Of a stretch of 64,000 bases of DNA, positions 33,915-45,059 are shown piece after piece. The DNA lies in NCBI RefSeq assembly GCF_000247695.1, contig NW_004624781.1:5632118-5696117 (forward strand), given 5' to 3'. A model generated the notes under the pieces. That model did not search any database and was not told the DNA's origin. It saw only the letters and a program-made list of their open reading frames with translations. Position numbers and translations under genes: made by a program. The DNA comes from Heterocephalus glaber (Eukaryota > Chordata > Mammalia > Rodentia > Bathyergidae). Each line of letters starts with the position of its first letter. Within the stretch, counting starts at the first letter, position 1.

Positions 33915-35159
33915 AACAAAAGAATTTTTTTAAAAATAGCCACTTAACATTTACTTAAAAGGAGCAAATAACGTGGACATATTAATAAAAATTTTTTCCA
34001 TTTTGTTGAAGGTAAAACAATATCAAGAGTAACTAATGGCCTGCTTGCCCTTCTGGTAACGGTGGAGTAGCTTATAATAAACTAATTCTCCTGAAGATAA
34101 CACTTATAAACTTATTTAAACCAACTATTTGAAGGTATCAAGAGAAATTGAAAGCAGATAGAAGTTAGGTAGGAGCTAACTTGACAGACAGGAAATGCAA
34201 CAATTGAGATTGATGTGTACATGACTTCCGGCCTAGAAGAACTTACTTTGCAAGTTGATGAGTGGCTATTACTGAAGAAGAAAGTCACTGTCTTACTAAC
34301 TTAAGCAGTCAAAGGATACTGTGTAGGGCTTTCATAAAGGCTGAAAATGGGGGGGATCCCAGAAATGAAGGCATTGAAAGAGTGGGGAAAGGCTTCCAAA
34401 ACTTGCAAATAAATGCCATACATACCTTTTGTTGACCTCTGAGCCTCATTTGTATGAAAGAGATACTAAGGAGCCCAGAAAATAAAATGCAATAATTAAA
34501 GGTATTTTTGAAAACTGAGCGGAGTTCAGCTGCTACCAACCACAGCCAATAACAAAGTTAGAATCTACCCAAATTAACTGCCTACTTGAATAAGAATAAA
34601 CATGTCAGAGAACAAAGCAATAGAATTCAGTCACTGTAACATATCATTTATATGTCCATAGCAATGAAAGTTAATTTATTGACAAAGAAATAGCACAAAG
34701 AAATCTCTCTCCCATAGTCAAGAGAAAAAATAGTCAATAGAAACAGATCCCACGATAATTCCAGGGTTAAAATGAGCAGAGGAGGACTTTAAATGTGCTA
34801 TTATACATATTTTTAAAATCTTAAGGGAAATATGATCATAATGAATGAACAGAAGGAAAATCTTGACAGAGACATGAAAAGCATTTAAAAAGAACCAAAA
34901 TGGAAATTCTAAAATTCAAAGTAAAATGTTTAAAAGAAAAAATTCACTGGATAGGCTTAATACCATTGGAATTGGCAGAAGGAAGGATAATGAAGAGAGT
35001 TCATTTATATTACCTAATTTGAAGAACAGAAAGAAAAAATTTAAATAACTCCTCAGTGACATGTGGGACAATATCACATTGTATAATTTGTATATAACTG
35101 AAGTCCCATAGGTAGAGAAGAGAATTGTGGAGAAAAAAATGTTTAAAAAAATAATGATT

Positions 35160-35254
35160 AGGCTGGGGATTTAGCTCAGTGGTTTCGCCACCTGCTGTGC
35201 AAGCGCAAGGACCCGAGTTCAATCCCTGGTACCAATAACAAAAAAAAAAAAAAA
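35160..35254 (+). repeat. ID-type SINE inside the L1
   Basis: ggctggggatttagctcagt with a complete ID body and a poly(A) tail. A clear target-site duplication was not found. Confidence 0.9.
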
Positions 35255-35451
35255 TTTTGTTGACCAAACAGTACCAGAAAATTCTACTTTCAATAGAGTA
35301 AATATACCAACACAAATATGAACAAACACATTTTTCTTGGCCTCAAGTAAAGAAGAAAATACTATTAAGGTCTCTATTATGGAATGGAGTCCCAAAGGGT
35401 GTAGAACTTTTAAAACAAATAAACAGTCTTAAAAGCAATATGATATATAGG

Positions 35452-35551
35452 NNNNNNNNNNNNNNNNNNNNNNNNNNNNNNNNNNNNNNNNNNNNNNNNN
35501 NNNNNNNNNNNNNNNNNNNNNNNNNNNNNNNNNNNNNNNNNNNNNNNNNNN
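35452..35551. other. Assembly gap of exactly 100 N
   Basis: One hundred N characters. This round number is the usual placeholder for a gap of unknown size. It is flanked by an A/T-rich simple tract on the right (aaataaataaataaaat). Confidence 0.99.
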
Positions 35552-35698
35552 AAATAAATAAATAAAATAAAAAATAATGACCAAATTTCCCCCAATTTTC
35601 TGAAACATGCATGCGACAAAGAAAACCAAATATGGACATGCCATAATCAAACCCTTGGAAGCCATAGACAGAGAGAAAATCTCATAATCAGCAAGAAA

Positions 35699-35755
35699 AT
35701 AAATATATATGATATATAGTACATATATTATATATAAAATATATATATAATCAAT
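35699..35755. repeat. (TA)n-rich low-complexity tract
   Basis: A near-pure AT tract with tatata units lies inside the old L1. Confidence 0.85.
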
Positions 35756-35905
35756 GATCCAAATGATGGCTGACTTCCTATCAGAAGCAATGGAACTTTA
35801 AAGCACTAAATAAGAAAAACCAGAGAATTAACAAAGTCAAAAGTTGATTCTTAGAAAAGATTAATTAAATTGATAAGCCCCAGAAAGAGTAATCAAGAAA
35901 CAGAG

Positions 35906-35986
35906 AGCCAGGGATTTAGCTTAGTGGCACCACACCTGCCTGCCAAGCACAAGGTCCTGAGTTCAATCCCCAGTACTGGAGGAAAA
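35906..35986 (+). repeat. ID-type SINE inside the L1
   Basis: The body is agccagggatttagcttagt...gttcaatccccagtact. Target-site duplication aagaaacagag: 35,895-35,905 and 35,987-35,997. Confidence 0.93.
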
Positions 35987-36293
35987 AAGAAACAGAGAAA
36001 GCATAAAACACCAATATCAGAAATAAGACACTTCACTATATTTTCTGAAAGTTTTTTAAAAAGATAAGAAGGCGGTTTTTTGACAACTTTATGCCAAAAC
36101 ATTTGATAATGTAAATGAAATTGGAAAAGATCTTGAAACATGCCATCCTACCATACTGACAGAAGATAAAACAGAAAATCCAAATAGCCTTATATCTATT
36201 AAATAACAGCCATTTTACAATGGGGAATTATGCAAAGAATAAATATGTGGCACTAGAAATAAAAAAAATACGAATTTATAAACAGGTAAATGT

Positions 36294-36382
36294 TAAACCT
36301 TCAGAAGCCTCAATATAGAGAAACATAAAGGCAAGGTTAGAAAACCCCATGGTTAGAAATGCTCCAGTTATTCAGTTTTCAG
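36294..36382 (+). repeat. Direct repeat, copy 1
   Basis: About 89 bp from aaaccttcagaagcctcaat to 'ctccagttattcagtttt'. A diverged copy lies 495 bp downstream at 36,789-36,880 in the same orientation. Confidence 0.8.
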
Positions 36383-36644
36383 GTACTATCATTTCACACA
36401 TAATGATGCCTCTGTCAATGTCATATGCAGTTCTCAGGATATATCCCTTATTAAATGGCACATGACTGTTTGGGGCACTCTTAACTGTATAGTAGAGCTA
36501 CGAATATGGAAATGGAACTAAGTGAAAAGTTTCTAAGTGTAAGCAGAAAGAACCTTCCTGAAATGAGATTGGCTGAGTTGATAATCTGTGTGTAACAGTC
36601 AGGCCTCACTTTTGCCAAAGTCCAGGACTGGAAAGGTGAAAGGC

Positions 36645-36786
36645 TGGAGGGAAGAGACAGAGGAGTAGAGGGAAGTGGGGAGAGGAAAGAAGGAAAGAGG
36701 GAAGGATGGGAGGATGGAAAGAAGGGAAAGACAGTGGAGGGAGGGAAGGAATGAGTGTGGGATGGAAGGAGGGAGGGATGGAAAAT
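36645..36786. repeat. Polypurine (GGAA/GGGA) tract
   Basis: About 140 bases are overwhelmingly A and G on the plus strand, in irregular ggaa, ggga and gaaa units with few T or C interruptions. Long asymmetric purine tracts of this kind can adopt triplex structures. Confidence 0.9.
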
Positions 36787-36788
36787 GT

Positions 36789-36880
36789 AAAACCTTCAGG
36801 AGCCTCATTACATAGAGACATAAATTTGAAAGGCAGGATTAGAAACCCCCATGACAGAAATGTTCCAGTTATCCAGTTTG
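36789..36880 (+). repeat. Direct repeat, copy 2
   Basis: About 92 bp from aaaaccttcaggagcctcat to 'gttccagttatccagttt'. It matches copy 1 with substitutions and small indels. The purine tract separates the two copies. Confidence 0.8.
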
Positions 36881-36978
36881 GGAGGACAAACCATATGCAC
36901 AACGGTGGTCTCATAAAGTTATAATGGAGTTGGGAAATCCAGTGACATTGTGGCCATCCTAACATCAGAGTACATGGC

Positions 36979-37032
36979 AGAAAGAGAGAGGGAGGGAGGG
37001 GCAGGGGAAGGAAGAGAGGGAGAGAAAGAAAG
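36979..37032. repeat. Second polypurine tract
   Basis: A (GGGA/GAGA)-type stretch with only one pyrimidine near its middle. Confidence 0.85.
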
Positions 37033-37034
37033 TA

Positions 37035-39038
37035 CACACACTGGGTCATGATTTTCAAAGCTGGTGGGATCTTTGGGTGGTAAAAGGATAATTAGCAACA
37101 GAAGTGACAGTGGGATTGTGAACAGACTCAAAGAATCTGGTGAATGGAGATGACCACCGAGGAGACCTCAGAAGAAATCACACACTGCAGTCTGTGGCGT
37201 TATCATCTGTAACACCCTGCAGGCCATGCACAGCACACTGCAAGAACAGTGGGGTTTAGCACACCACCCTCAGCCCCCAGGAAAATACTAACTTCCAGTA
37301 AAAATATGACTAAAGAAGGAAAGTATGTAATAAAGTCTAGAAATGTCTCCATTAAAAAAGTTAAAACCCAACACTTAAGCAAAATTTCCAAAAGTGAGCT
37401 CTTCGGCAGAGTTTTGTGAGCCAGTCTGCAGAAAAGGATTCTGAGGCAGTCTGGGAAACATTGCTAACTGCATTCCCCTCCTAAGGAGTCACAGTGCTCT
37501 TCCCCTTGCTAGTGACTCAAGGTGGCCTGACGGTGAAAAAACCTGTCTGGCTCTCTCTATCTTTGTGTTTCCCAATTTTATGGAACCACGAAATGTTCCC
37601 TTAATGGAATATATATTCCATGGAACATTAGCATTCCAAGGAACCAACATTCTTTGGAATACATTTTGGAAAAAAAATCCCATTCATTCAAGGATTAGTA
37701 CACAGCTAATGAGTACACTGCTATAAATTTGCTAATATTCGGCCTTTAAGGTTAAAAATAAGTGATAATTTGGTTTTACATAAAGCTTTTCTTCCAAGGA
37801 GCTTGAAACACACTGGACTCAGAATTTTCTGATGGATTCAGACTGCCAAAAATCTGATTGCTTGCTGTGATTTTTTTCTTACTATTTTGAATAGTACTTA
37901 TTTATGGCATTCCAAGGGAAATTTTAATCTAGCAGAGTACTCAGTAGAGAATAATAAGGTACTGCCCATTTTACCTATGTCTGTATTACATCTCATATAA
38001 GAAAAAAGTGTACACAAGAGGAAAGGAGTTTAAATGGTAGACCTTTCAGTTAAGATTAGAAAGATTTTGTGAATGAGGTTATCATTTATTATAATTATTT
38101 TTGTTATTGCTGTTTGTTCCCTTATTACAGAACAGTGTGCCAGTCTCTAGGCATTTTTGTGTAAATACTGGCTGGGGTCATAAGTGAAATGAAGTTTGGT
38201 CCTCATTTACCTCATACCAGCAGTTGGGTTGGCACGCAGCTGCAGAACTGCTAGGGCTCTTTTTATTTAATTTGGCATCCCTTCCTGAGCAGTATTGAGA
38301 CTTTTACTTCAATGACTCCACTGGGCTTTACCATAATTTCTGTGCTGTATCAGTAAAGGCTGCATAGGAGATGCCTAAGCAAACCTGAAAGAAGGCTAGC
38401 AGTGCTTACAGTTCAGGTATTTTTGTCAAAGTTAATGAAGGCATTAACCCCAACTACAAATTAAATCCATTTTAAAAATACAACATTAACTCACTTAGAA
38501 ATGAAATGAATTTTTAAGAAATATAATTAGATCCTCCTAATATCAAGTGTATATAAGAGTTTGTCTTTTTTGCACAATTTCTCTTAGAATACTTTTCCTA
38601 GTTTCTGAATCCAATTGCCAAAAGAAAATATGTCTAAAATTCCGAGAGATCTATTAGTTATATGAGTCGGTTGTATGTCTTAATTTTTATGTCACGAGTG
38701 TCTCGTCTGTCAGATGGAAGTAATATCTCTGACCAGCTTTGATACTAAAAGGGATGACACACAATAAAGACAGGGACAGGAGGTCCTCCACAAGCACTCA
38801 CCAAATACTCTGTGAAATGCATAAATGGAAAATGAAAACATTCACACCTTCTGTAAATTTTACTTCTGCAGTCAGACTAGAAAACGGTTCCACCTGGCCC
38901 GCTTTTCTGTCTTATACGTCATGTGTTGGTGATGTTGACAGGGGGATGGGGGGGAGGGCACCAAAAGACTGATCAGAACTGCAGTAAGAGATGTCAGAAG
39001 CGGATAAGATTTCAGAGCTATTTGATTCAATAGCTTAA
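37035..39038. other. Unassigned non-coding DNA
   Basis: About 2 kb with no gene or named repeat recognised by eye. Confidence 0.45.
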
Positions 39039-39039
39039 A

Positions 39040-39125
39040 GTTACAAATGAATAAATGAAGGCCCAAGGAGTGTAAGTGATTTGCTCAAAAATCACATAGA
39101 AGTTAGTAACAGACCTAGGTGTGGA
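39040..39125 (-). repeat. MIR SINE fragment
   Basis: 'aagtgatttgctcaaaaatc' and 'acatagaagttagtaacaga' correspond to minus-strand MIR ('taacttgcccaaggtcacacagctagtaagtgg'). Confidence 0.55.
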
Positions 39126-39264
39126 GCCCAATACAAACACAGACTTTCTTAAACCAAATACACACACGAGGATTGTTAAAATTGTACGAGGTTATGGTGT
39201 TTTAAAAGTCTTCCTCTGACTAACTTGAAAAATAGCTCTCTTTTTATGGTTTTCTCATTTCTTT

Positions 39265-39920
39265 CTTTTTTCTTTTTAACATTTTACTTTAATTTAACCC
39301 ATCTGGAGTTTTCTTTGGTACAGAGTACAAGGTTAGGATTCAGCTTAATGCTTTTTTTCCAAATCATTTGCCAAGTGACTTGGCACCATTCCTCTAACAA
39401 GTCCTCCTTTCCCCGCTGATTTACAGGGTCACCTTTATTACATTCTAAGTTATTTTTCATACGGAGGTCAATATCCATGTACACTTTCCTATTCCATTGA
39501 TCTGTCTTGTTAATTTTTCTATCTGTAGAGTGCTATTCTAACTACTGTAATTTTATCATATGTTTTAGTAAGTGGCATGAAAAGTTCACCTTCATTCATC
39601 TTCTTTAGGGAGAAATAAAATGAAGGCTTCTGCCCATTTAGTCTTCAAGATGATAAACATTGGCAAGCTGAAAAGAATTAATATCTCACACAAACCAAAC
39701 AAAACCTGTGAGAATTTTCATTGGAATTACATTATCTATAAAGATTAATGTGAGAAGAACTGGCAAACTTCTTATAAACATTTTTCCTTTTCAGAAATGT
39801 GATCTATTTTTCCACTTATTCAAATATTCTTAAGGGTTGCTCTTTAAACTTTTGGAATTTTGTTCACACACATCCTGCACTTTCGATTTTAACATTATCT
39901 CTAGGTATATTTGATTGGGG
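39265..39920 (-). repeat. Old L1 ORF2 fragment, antisense
   Basis: 'aacccatctggagttttctt', 'tcctttccccgctgatttac' and 'ctattccattgatctgtctt' followed by 'actactgtaattttatcata' are the antisense L1 ORF2 phrases found in mammalian L1M copies. Confidence 0.65.
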
Positions 39921-39924
39921 GAGG

Positions 39925-40695
39925 AAGGAAAGAAGAATGGATCACACATATAAATATGGAAAACAAATCCATTAAAATGTTTCTAATAACTATACCTGGG
40001 TAGGGAGACTGCAGTCATATAAATTTTTACCTTTTTACTCTTATTTCCCAATGGTCTTCAATGACAATCTGAAAAGAGACCATAATCAGTAAATTGGGGA
40101 TGTGGGTGGACAAAGCCTCATGTTTTCTTCCTAAATTCAGCTGCTCTGTGGCTGGGCTCTGGGCTCATGCCTAGAAGGAGTCCTAGGATCGTGCTACGGT
40201 CATGTGAGGGAAGCTGTGTGTAGATAGAAGGAGTGAATGAAGGAGACGGAGAGATGGGAGAAATACTCAAAATCATGCCCCTGAGACTAGACCCTTCCCA
40301 CCCCTTTGCTTCTCTACAGAAACCTCCCTCTTCAAATGCTAGAGTCAATGAAATCAATCATTTTTTACATACCTACTATACACAAGAATTTTGTAAAACA
40401 CCATAGCATAGAGGATATGAAAATGAAAAGAAAAAAAAGCCTCCTGCTTTCCAGGAGGTCCAGCAAGGGAAAAAGATACAAAGTTCCCTTCCATTCAAGA
40501 TATTGCTAAAAATGCATTAAAAGCATACTATGACGATCTGGGCAAGGGCAAATTAATTTTACCAGAGGAGATTTAGCAAGACATTTTTATGGCCCAAAAG
40601 ATGAGTTTTCTACAAAGTAGTCATCTGAGGTACATTTTGTGACATTGCTTAAAGTAACCTCACACAGTCCAACTCCATCACATAGGTGTTTAAAA
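39925..40695. other. Unassigned non-coding DNA
   Basis: No gene or named repeat was recognised. Confidence 0.5.
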
Positions 40696-40710
40696 CGTAA
40701 TTATTCATTC

Positions 40711-40745
40711 ATTGCTTCTCGGCCTTTTGGTTAAGATCAAGTGTA
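40711..40745 (+). pseudogene. U2 snRNA retropseudogene, first 35 nt only
   Basis: The segment attgcttctcggccttttgg followed by 'ttaagatcaagtgta' matches the 5' end of U2 spliceosomal RNA with two C-to-T changes. The rest of U2 is absent. The perfect 11-bp duplication gtaattattca at 40,697-40,707 and 40,750-40,760 shows it arose by retroposition. It lacks the promoter and most functional elements and cannot act as U2. Confidence 0.85.
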
Positions 40746-40922
40746 AAAAGTAATTATTCAAAGTCAATAATCATGTGGTGTTAATGACATAAATCAACCA
40801 CAAATTTATACTGGATTCGGACCACACTGGGCACTATGCCGGAAGATAGTAATATGATCCCCACCTTCAAAAGGGTTTACAATCTTGATGGGAAAATTTC
40901 CGTCTTAAAAGTATCAGCTCCT

Positions 40923-41020
40923 GTGCTGGGGATTTAGCTCAGTGGTTTTGCTGCCTGCTGCACAAGCACAAGGACCAGAGTTCAATCCCCAGTACCAAAA
41001 AACAAACAAACAAACAAAAA
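40923..41020 (+). repeat. ID-type SINE
   Basis: A full ID with a (CAAA)n tail. The 13-bp duplication agta[t/c]cagctcct (one mismatch) is at 40,910-40,922 and 41,021-41,033. Confidence 0.93.
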
Positions 41021-41214
41021 AGTACCAGCTCCTCTTCTTGTTTTAGGCTTTGAATTAATACAGCCTCTTACTAGGTATTTTTCTCTCTTCTGTCCCAGAT
41101 GAGGGCAGAGAAACCTCCTCTATCAAATTCCCCTATGACTAAGGAAGCAATTCTTGACTGTGTACCAGATGGACTCCTCAGATGCAGGTCAAAATTATAC
41201 CCCCTCCAAGCTGC

Positions 41215-41440
41215 CTGGCAGGTGGAAAGAATAAGGATACCAGCCTGGAAGTCAGACTGGCTGAGTTTGAATTATGACCCTTTGACTCTTAACTGTGTGA
41301 CTTGGGGCAAGTTTCATTGAACTGCTTTTTGCCTCAGTTTCCCCAAATGTAAAAAAGAAGTAGTAATTGTCCTTACCTCTTGTGAGACAATCCATGTAAA
41401 GTGTACTTAATACTGTGCCCAACCCAAAGAAGCCCTCAGA
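41215..41440 (+). repeat. MIR SINE, nearly full length
   Basis: 'aagtcagactggctgagttt', 'aactgtgtgacttggggcaa', 'gcctcagtttccccaaatgt', 'ttacctcttgtgagacaatc' and 'tactgtgcccaacccaaaga' follow the MIR consensus across its length. Confidence 0.85.
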
Positions 41441-41444
41441 GATG

Positions 41445-42478
41445 TCAGATTTTACTTACCACTCAGTCTCCCCTGAGCAGGCAGGACACTTTAGCTTACA
41501 TGCAGCCTGGAGCAGAAGCATAGTTAGGTGTCCTGTATGTGTTCAGAATTAGAAAGTGGAGTTGCTGAGGGAATCATCTTCCCTTCTGCTGAAGTCTAGG
41601 TTCTACACTTGAAAACATGGGTAACTGGAATACTATACCCCAGGCAGTAAAAGAGATGCGACAAGTCCCTTCCTCAAGATTTCAAAGTTTAGATGATACA
41701 ATAATTCCATAAGTAAGCTACAGTTTCAAAAGCCTTTGCTGATAAATTCGATCCTCTCCCTTCTCTCAAATTATGGTCATGTTGAACTCCCCAGCATTAG
41801 GTATGAAAGACACCTTTAAGTGGCAGAGAAGAGGAAGCTGAGAGAAAGTTTTCTTACTGCTTGCTCTCCTGTTTGCATTAACAGCCCCTCTGGAGAACCT
41901 TCTGTAAGGACTGACTCCATCCTGAGTTAGAAAGGGAATAGGGCATTTCGGAACTCAGAAAAGAGTTTTCTTAGGAAAAATCTTCTACAAAGTGGTTAGT
42001 CCCCCAGTGAGCTCATGAGGAATGAGTAAGTCTGAACCTCTCACCATCTAAGCTTGGTGAAAGAAGGATTCTTTTTCTTTAAGTGGCTGGTATGGTCCAG
42101 GGTTAAGGAACATGGGGAGAGAAGAAAAGCAGAGTTTCTTTCCAGGAAATTTCTCAAGAATACTTCTCATAGGGACTGGTTCCCTCTTGTCTCTTGCCTT
42201 TCTTCTCTTGATGTGCCCTCTCTGTCCCAGCCAGGGATTTTCTCACCTCTGGATAGTGTAATATTTAGGTAGGAAGTATAGACTAGTGACTAAGAGTTAT
42301 ACCACCCCCACCCCAACTCTAAGTGTTAAACTAGAAAAACAGATATATTATTAGTGTGGTGAGTTCCCTGTAGAAACTGATTTAAGTGACAACCTCCAAA
42401 GAGGAATATAGTCTATTAGTGTCATCAAATACGCACGAGACCACCTGAAGGTGAGTGGTCTTCTCTAGCAGGAAATTA
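41445..42478. other. Unassigned non-coding DNA
   Basis: No gene or named repeat was recognised. Possible splice signals at 41,456 and 42,450 were examined and rejected. Confidence 0.45.
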
Positions 42479-42481
42479 GTG

Positions 42482-42835
42482 ACTAGGAAGGCAATAGTTA
42501 AGAACACAGACCCACTAGGCATGATGGCGCACATCTGAAATCCCAGGACTCTTAGGAGGTGGAGGTGAGAAGATCACAAGTTTAAGCCCATCCTGGGCAA
42601 CTTGGTGATTTAGCAAGATCCTGTCTCAAATTAAAAAATAAAAAAGGGCTGGGGGTGTAGCTCAGTGCCAAGGCCCCCTATTCTGTCCCCACTACTGGCA
42701 AAAAGCAAAAACAGGATTTGAATCTGCTTTCTACCACTTACTAATTGTATTAGTGGAGCAATTAACTTAATTTCTCTGATGCTTCTTTTCCAGTAAAATG
42801 AGACTATTATCACTCATCACACTGGGATTAATGTG
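42482..42835 (+). repeat. MIR SINE split by a B1-ID insertion
   Basis: The left piece is 42,482-42,510 (ggcaatagttaagaacacag). The right piece begins about 42,711 with 'aggatttgaatctgctttc', 'accacttactaattgtatta' and 'cttccagtaaaatgagact'-like text. Together they read as one plus-strand MIR. Confidence 0.75.
42511..42710 (+). repeat. B1-ID dimeric SINE nested in MIR
   Basis: The B1-like half (ctaggcatgatggcgcacat...'agatcctgtctcaaatt') is joined through an A-rich linker to 'gggctgggggtgtagctcag', the ID-like half. The tail is A-rich. A convincing target-site duplication was not found. Confidence 0.88.
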
Positions 42836-42839
42836 GCAT

Positions 42840-44555
42840 AAGGAACTCTCCATAATGCAACATAATTCACATAGTCAACCCCAAGAAAACAGTAGCTATT
42901 TTTTTTGAAGTTGAATCAGAAGGTCAGAATCAGTCAGCATGCATGCAGGCCTCACTTTACAGGGATGTGTTCCTGTCCCTCTTGCAAGTGTAGCTTCAGA
43001 GACAGATGCAACTGACTATAAATGTGTAGTGCTGCTCACTATAAAGATCGCCCAACTAATTCTCCTTAGTCAGTTTCTCCGTTTACTAAGTAGCCTTTTG
43101 ACTGGGTTTTCAGTGTAGCTTTCTAAAAAGGATACACTATGCTCTCCTATCAGCTGATGAGCATTCAGTTCTGTTTGACCATGATAGCTCTCCTTAGGAT
43201 ACATAAATTGGCATTCTGGTTTATACACCAGTCTCTTTCAAATTCACTTGTATCCAGGAAATGGGCAACTCTGGCTAAATCAGACCCTAATCCTGGGAAA
43301 TTGAGGGTCATGCCCTGAAGTGCATGAATGTGAGAGCACTGTAAGAGGGCTCTAGGCTGCCAACCAGCTCCTACATGACCCCAATATTGCCCTACCTAAA
43401 AACTATGTTTCATCCTCGTTCTAAACCAGGGAATATAAATTGTTGACCTGAAAGGCACGGACACCTGGAGACTTACTTTCTTTGAGGTACACAGAGTTTT
43501 AAAATCATCTGATCAAACATCTAAAAATCAGGAGATTTCAGGAAAAGAAAATATAAACATGAATTTCTAGCTTCTTTTGAAAGCTCAGCTGCAAAGGGCT
43601 AGAGCCAAAGTTGTCTCTGGTAGGGAGGCCCTGCTGCATGGTTCAGTACACCAGGAACATGGATCTGGCTCTTACACTCAGTCATTTCCATCCGTTATTA
43701 CCCACCTGGCCAAAGAGTGCGTAGGTTGTGATTCCTATTTGAAATAAGAACACTAGACATTTTCTAAAGTTCTTTCAAGAGGGAAAAGGTCAGAAAGTAA
43801 AAAGATCATCCCATCAATCCCACTTTATTTTTTCCATTTAGCACAAAGAAATAATTTGAAAACACAATGCATTGTGGAAAACACTCAGATTAAGATAATC
43901 TCCTAGCATCTCTGTGTGTAAGCAGATTGGGAAAGGGAGGAGAATGGGAGAGGAACCACACTGTAAAGTGCTTAGGAATTGGCACTGGGGAGGTGAGCGA
44001 GGGTGAGAGAGGGCAGGAAGGGTTTGGGAGGAATCAAGCACTCCTATTTCTATCCTTCTTTCTTGCTGCTGCTACTCTTGTCCAGCAAGTCCTGCTTTTG
44101 GGCTGATGTTGGAGGGAGGGGGGAGATGTGAAGATTAAAGATGGGGTCACAGGTAGAATCCCAGGCAGCAGAAGGGCATGCAGCATTAGGGCAAGAAGTA
44201 AGAGGGGTTGAGAGAAAATCCTGGTCGTCCAGCTAGATTGGCCGTTCAGGGGAAAGAGACAGAGTATGTGGAAATGGTCAGGGAGGGCCGCTTTCTTCCC
44301 ACCTCTCATTAGACAGTCTCACGAATAGCTAACAAGTTCAGGAGATAATGCTATTCAGGAAAGTACTATTGCTTTATAGCCAGAGGGAGAGGAAATAAAG
44401 TGTAATAATCATGGGGGACATCCAGGGACAGATATTGTTCAGAAGAATTCTAAAGATGCCCTTCATTTAGAGCAGCCTGAGAAGTGATCTAATTTCAGAT
44501 ATCTGCCTAAAGCTCTTTCTTTTATGATCCTGGCTCAGATCACACAATTAGATTT
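42840..44555. other. Unassigned non-coding DNA
   Basis: About 1.7 kb with no gene or named repeat recognised. A possible short exon near 43,475 was rejected. Confidence 0.45.
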
Positions 44556-44559
44556 CAGT

Positions 44560-44830
44560 GGCCCATTCAAGGCCGTCCATCAGCTGGCCCTCCATATCCA
44601 ACCATGTGGTTGGTTTTTCTCTTTGTAAAAATTCATGATGATTAGGCAAACTCCGAGCAGACCTCTGTTGCTCTCATCATTCTCCACTTCTGCCTTTTCT
44701 GTCTTGCTTCTAGTACTTAAACTGCTTCCTGCTTCCCATTAGCTGTGGCCATCAGCTCCCCCAAGGCCTGGGTTAAGGTGTGTCTCCATCCCTCTGTTTC
44801 CCTGATCACTACTTTGTCTCTGAGAAACCA
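44560..44830 (+). repeat. L2 LINE body fragment
   Basis: 'cccattcaaggccgtccatc' and 'agctggccctccatatccaa' match the L2 phrase 'attcaaggccctccaccatctggccc'. Downstream text remains compatible. Confidence 0.6.
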
Positions 44831-44839
44831 GTGATTCCA

Positions 44840-45055
44840 CAAGGCGCCACACAAGCATTAGTCTGGAAGTCAAACAGTCGGGGCTGTGGCCCTGACTATG
44901 ACTCTAAATAAGTCTATTTATCTTCTCAGGATAAAGATAAGGAATCTTAGTCTTTACAGACTAAGTGTCGTACTTGTAACTTGGTTTGTAGCAGTGGTAG
45001 AGGGCAGAATTGAAACCCAAGTCCTTAGACTCTCAATCTATGGCTTTTTCCACTG
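44840..45055. repeat. Probable MIR-like relic
   Basis: 'gtctggaagtcaaacagtcg' and 'ggcagaattgaaacccaagt' resemble MIR pieces of opposite orientation. The assignment is uncertain. Confidence 0.35.
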
Positions 45056-45059
45056 AAGT

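Larger units (their letters stand above)
34010..36215 (+). mobile_element. Old L1 (L1M-like), 5' UTR, ORF1 region and start of ORF2, decayed
   Basis: Successive phrases match old L1 in order: 'aattctaaaattcaaagtaa' and 'aaattcactggataggctta' (5' UTR to ORF1), 'acatgtgggacaatatcaca' (ORF1), 'gcaatggaactttaaagcac' (end of ORF1), and 'gattaattaaattgataagc' with 'aatccaaatagccttatatc' (ORF2 start). Many stops and frameshifts are present. Two ID insertions and the assembly gap lie inside it. Confidence 0.75.

Noticed and set aside
36645..36786. Telomere-like or origin-like G-rich repeat
   Set aside because: Units are irregular ggaa and ggga with no ttaggg arrays.
36606..37058. 150-codon minus-strand ORF rich in Pro, Ser, Leu and Phe
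   Set aside because: It is read from the complement of the purine tracts. Low-complexity DNA gives long open frames without meaning.
40711..40745. Functional U2 snRNA gene
   Set aside because: Only the first 35 nt are present, with two changes, and retroposition duplications on both sides.
41461..41507. Possible 47-bp minus-strand exon with a CxxC-like peptide
   Set aside because: It is too short to judge, and the acceptor is ordinary. Similar patterns recur by chance in the window.
42375..42449. Donor-like ctgaag/gtgagtgg with acceptor-like ccctgtag upstream
   Set aside because: All three frames between the sites contain stops.
43476..43520. Possible 44-bp minus-strand exon ending in gtaagtctcc
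   Set aside because: The open frame is only 14 codons, which is common by chance.
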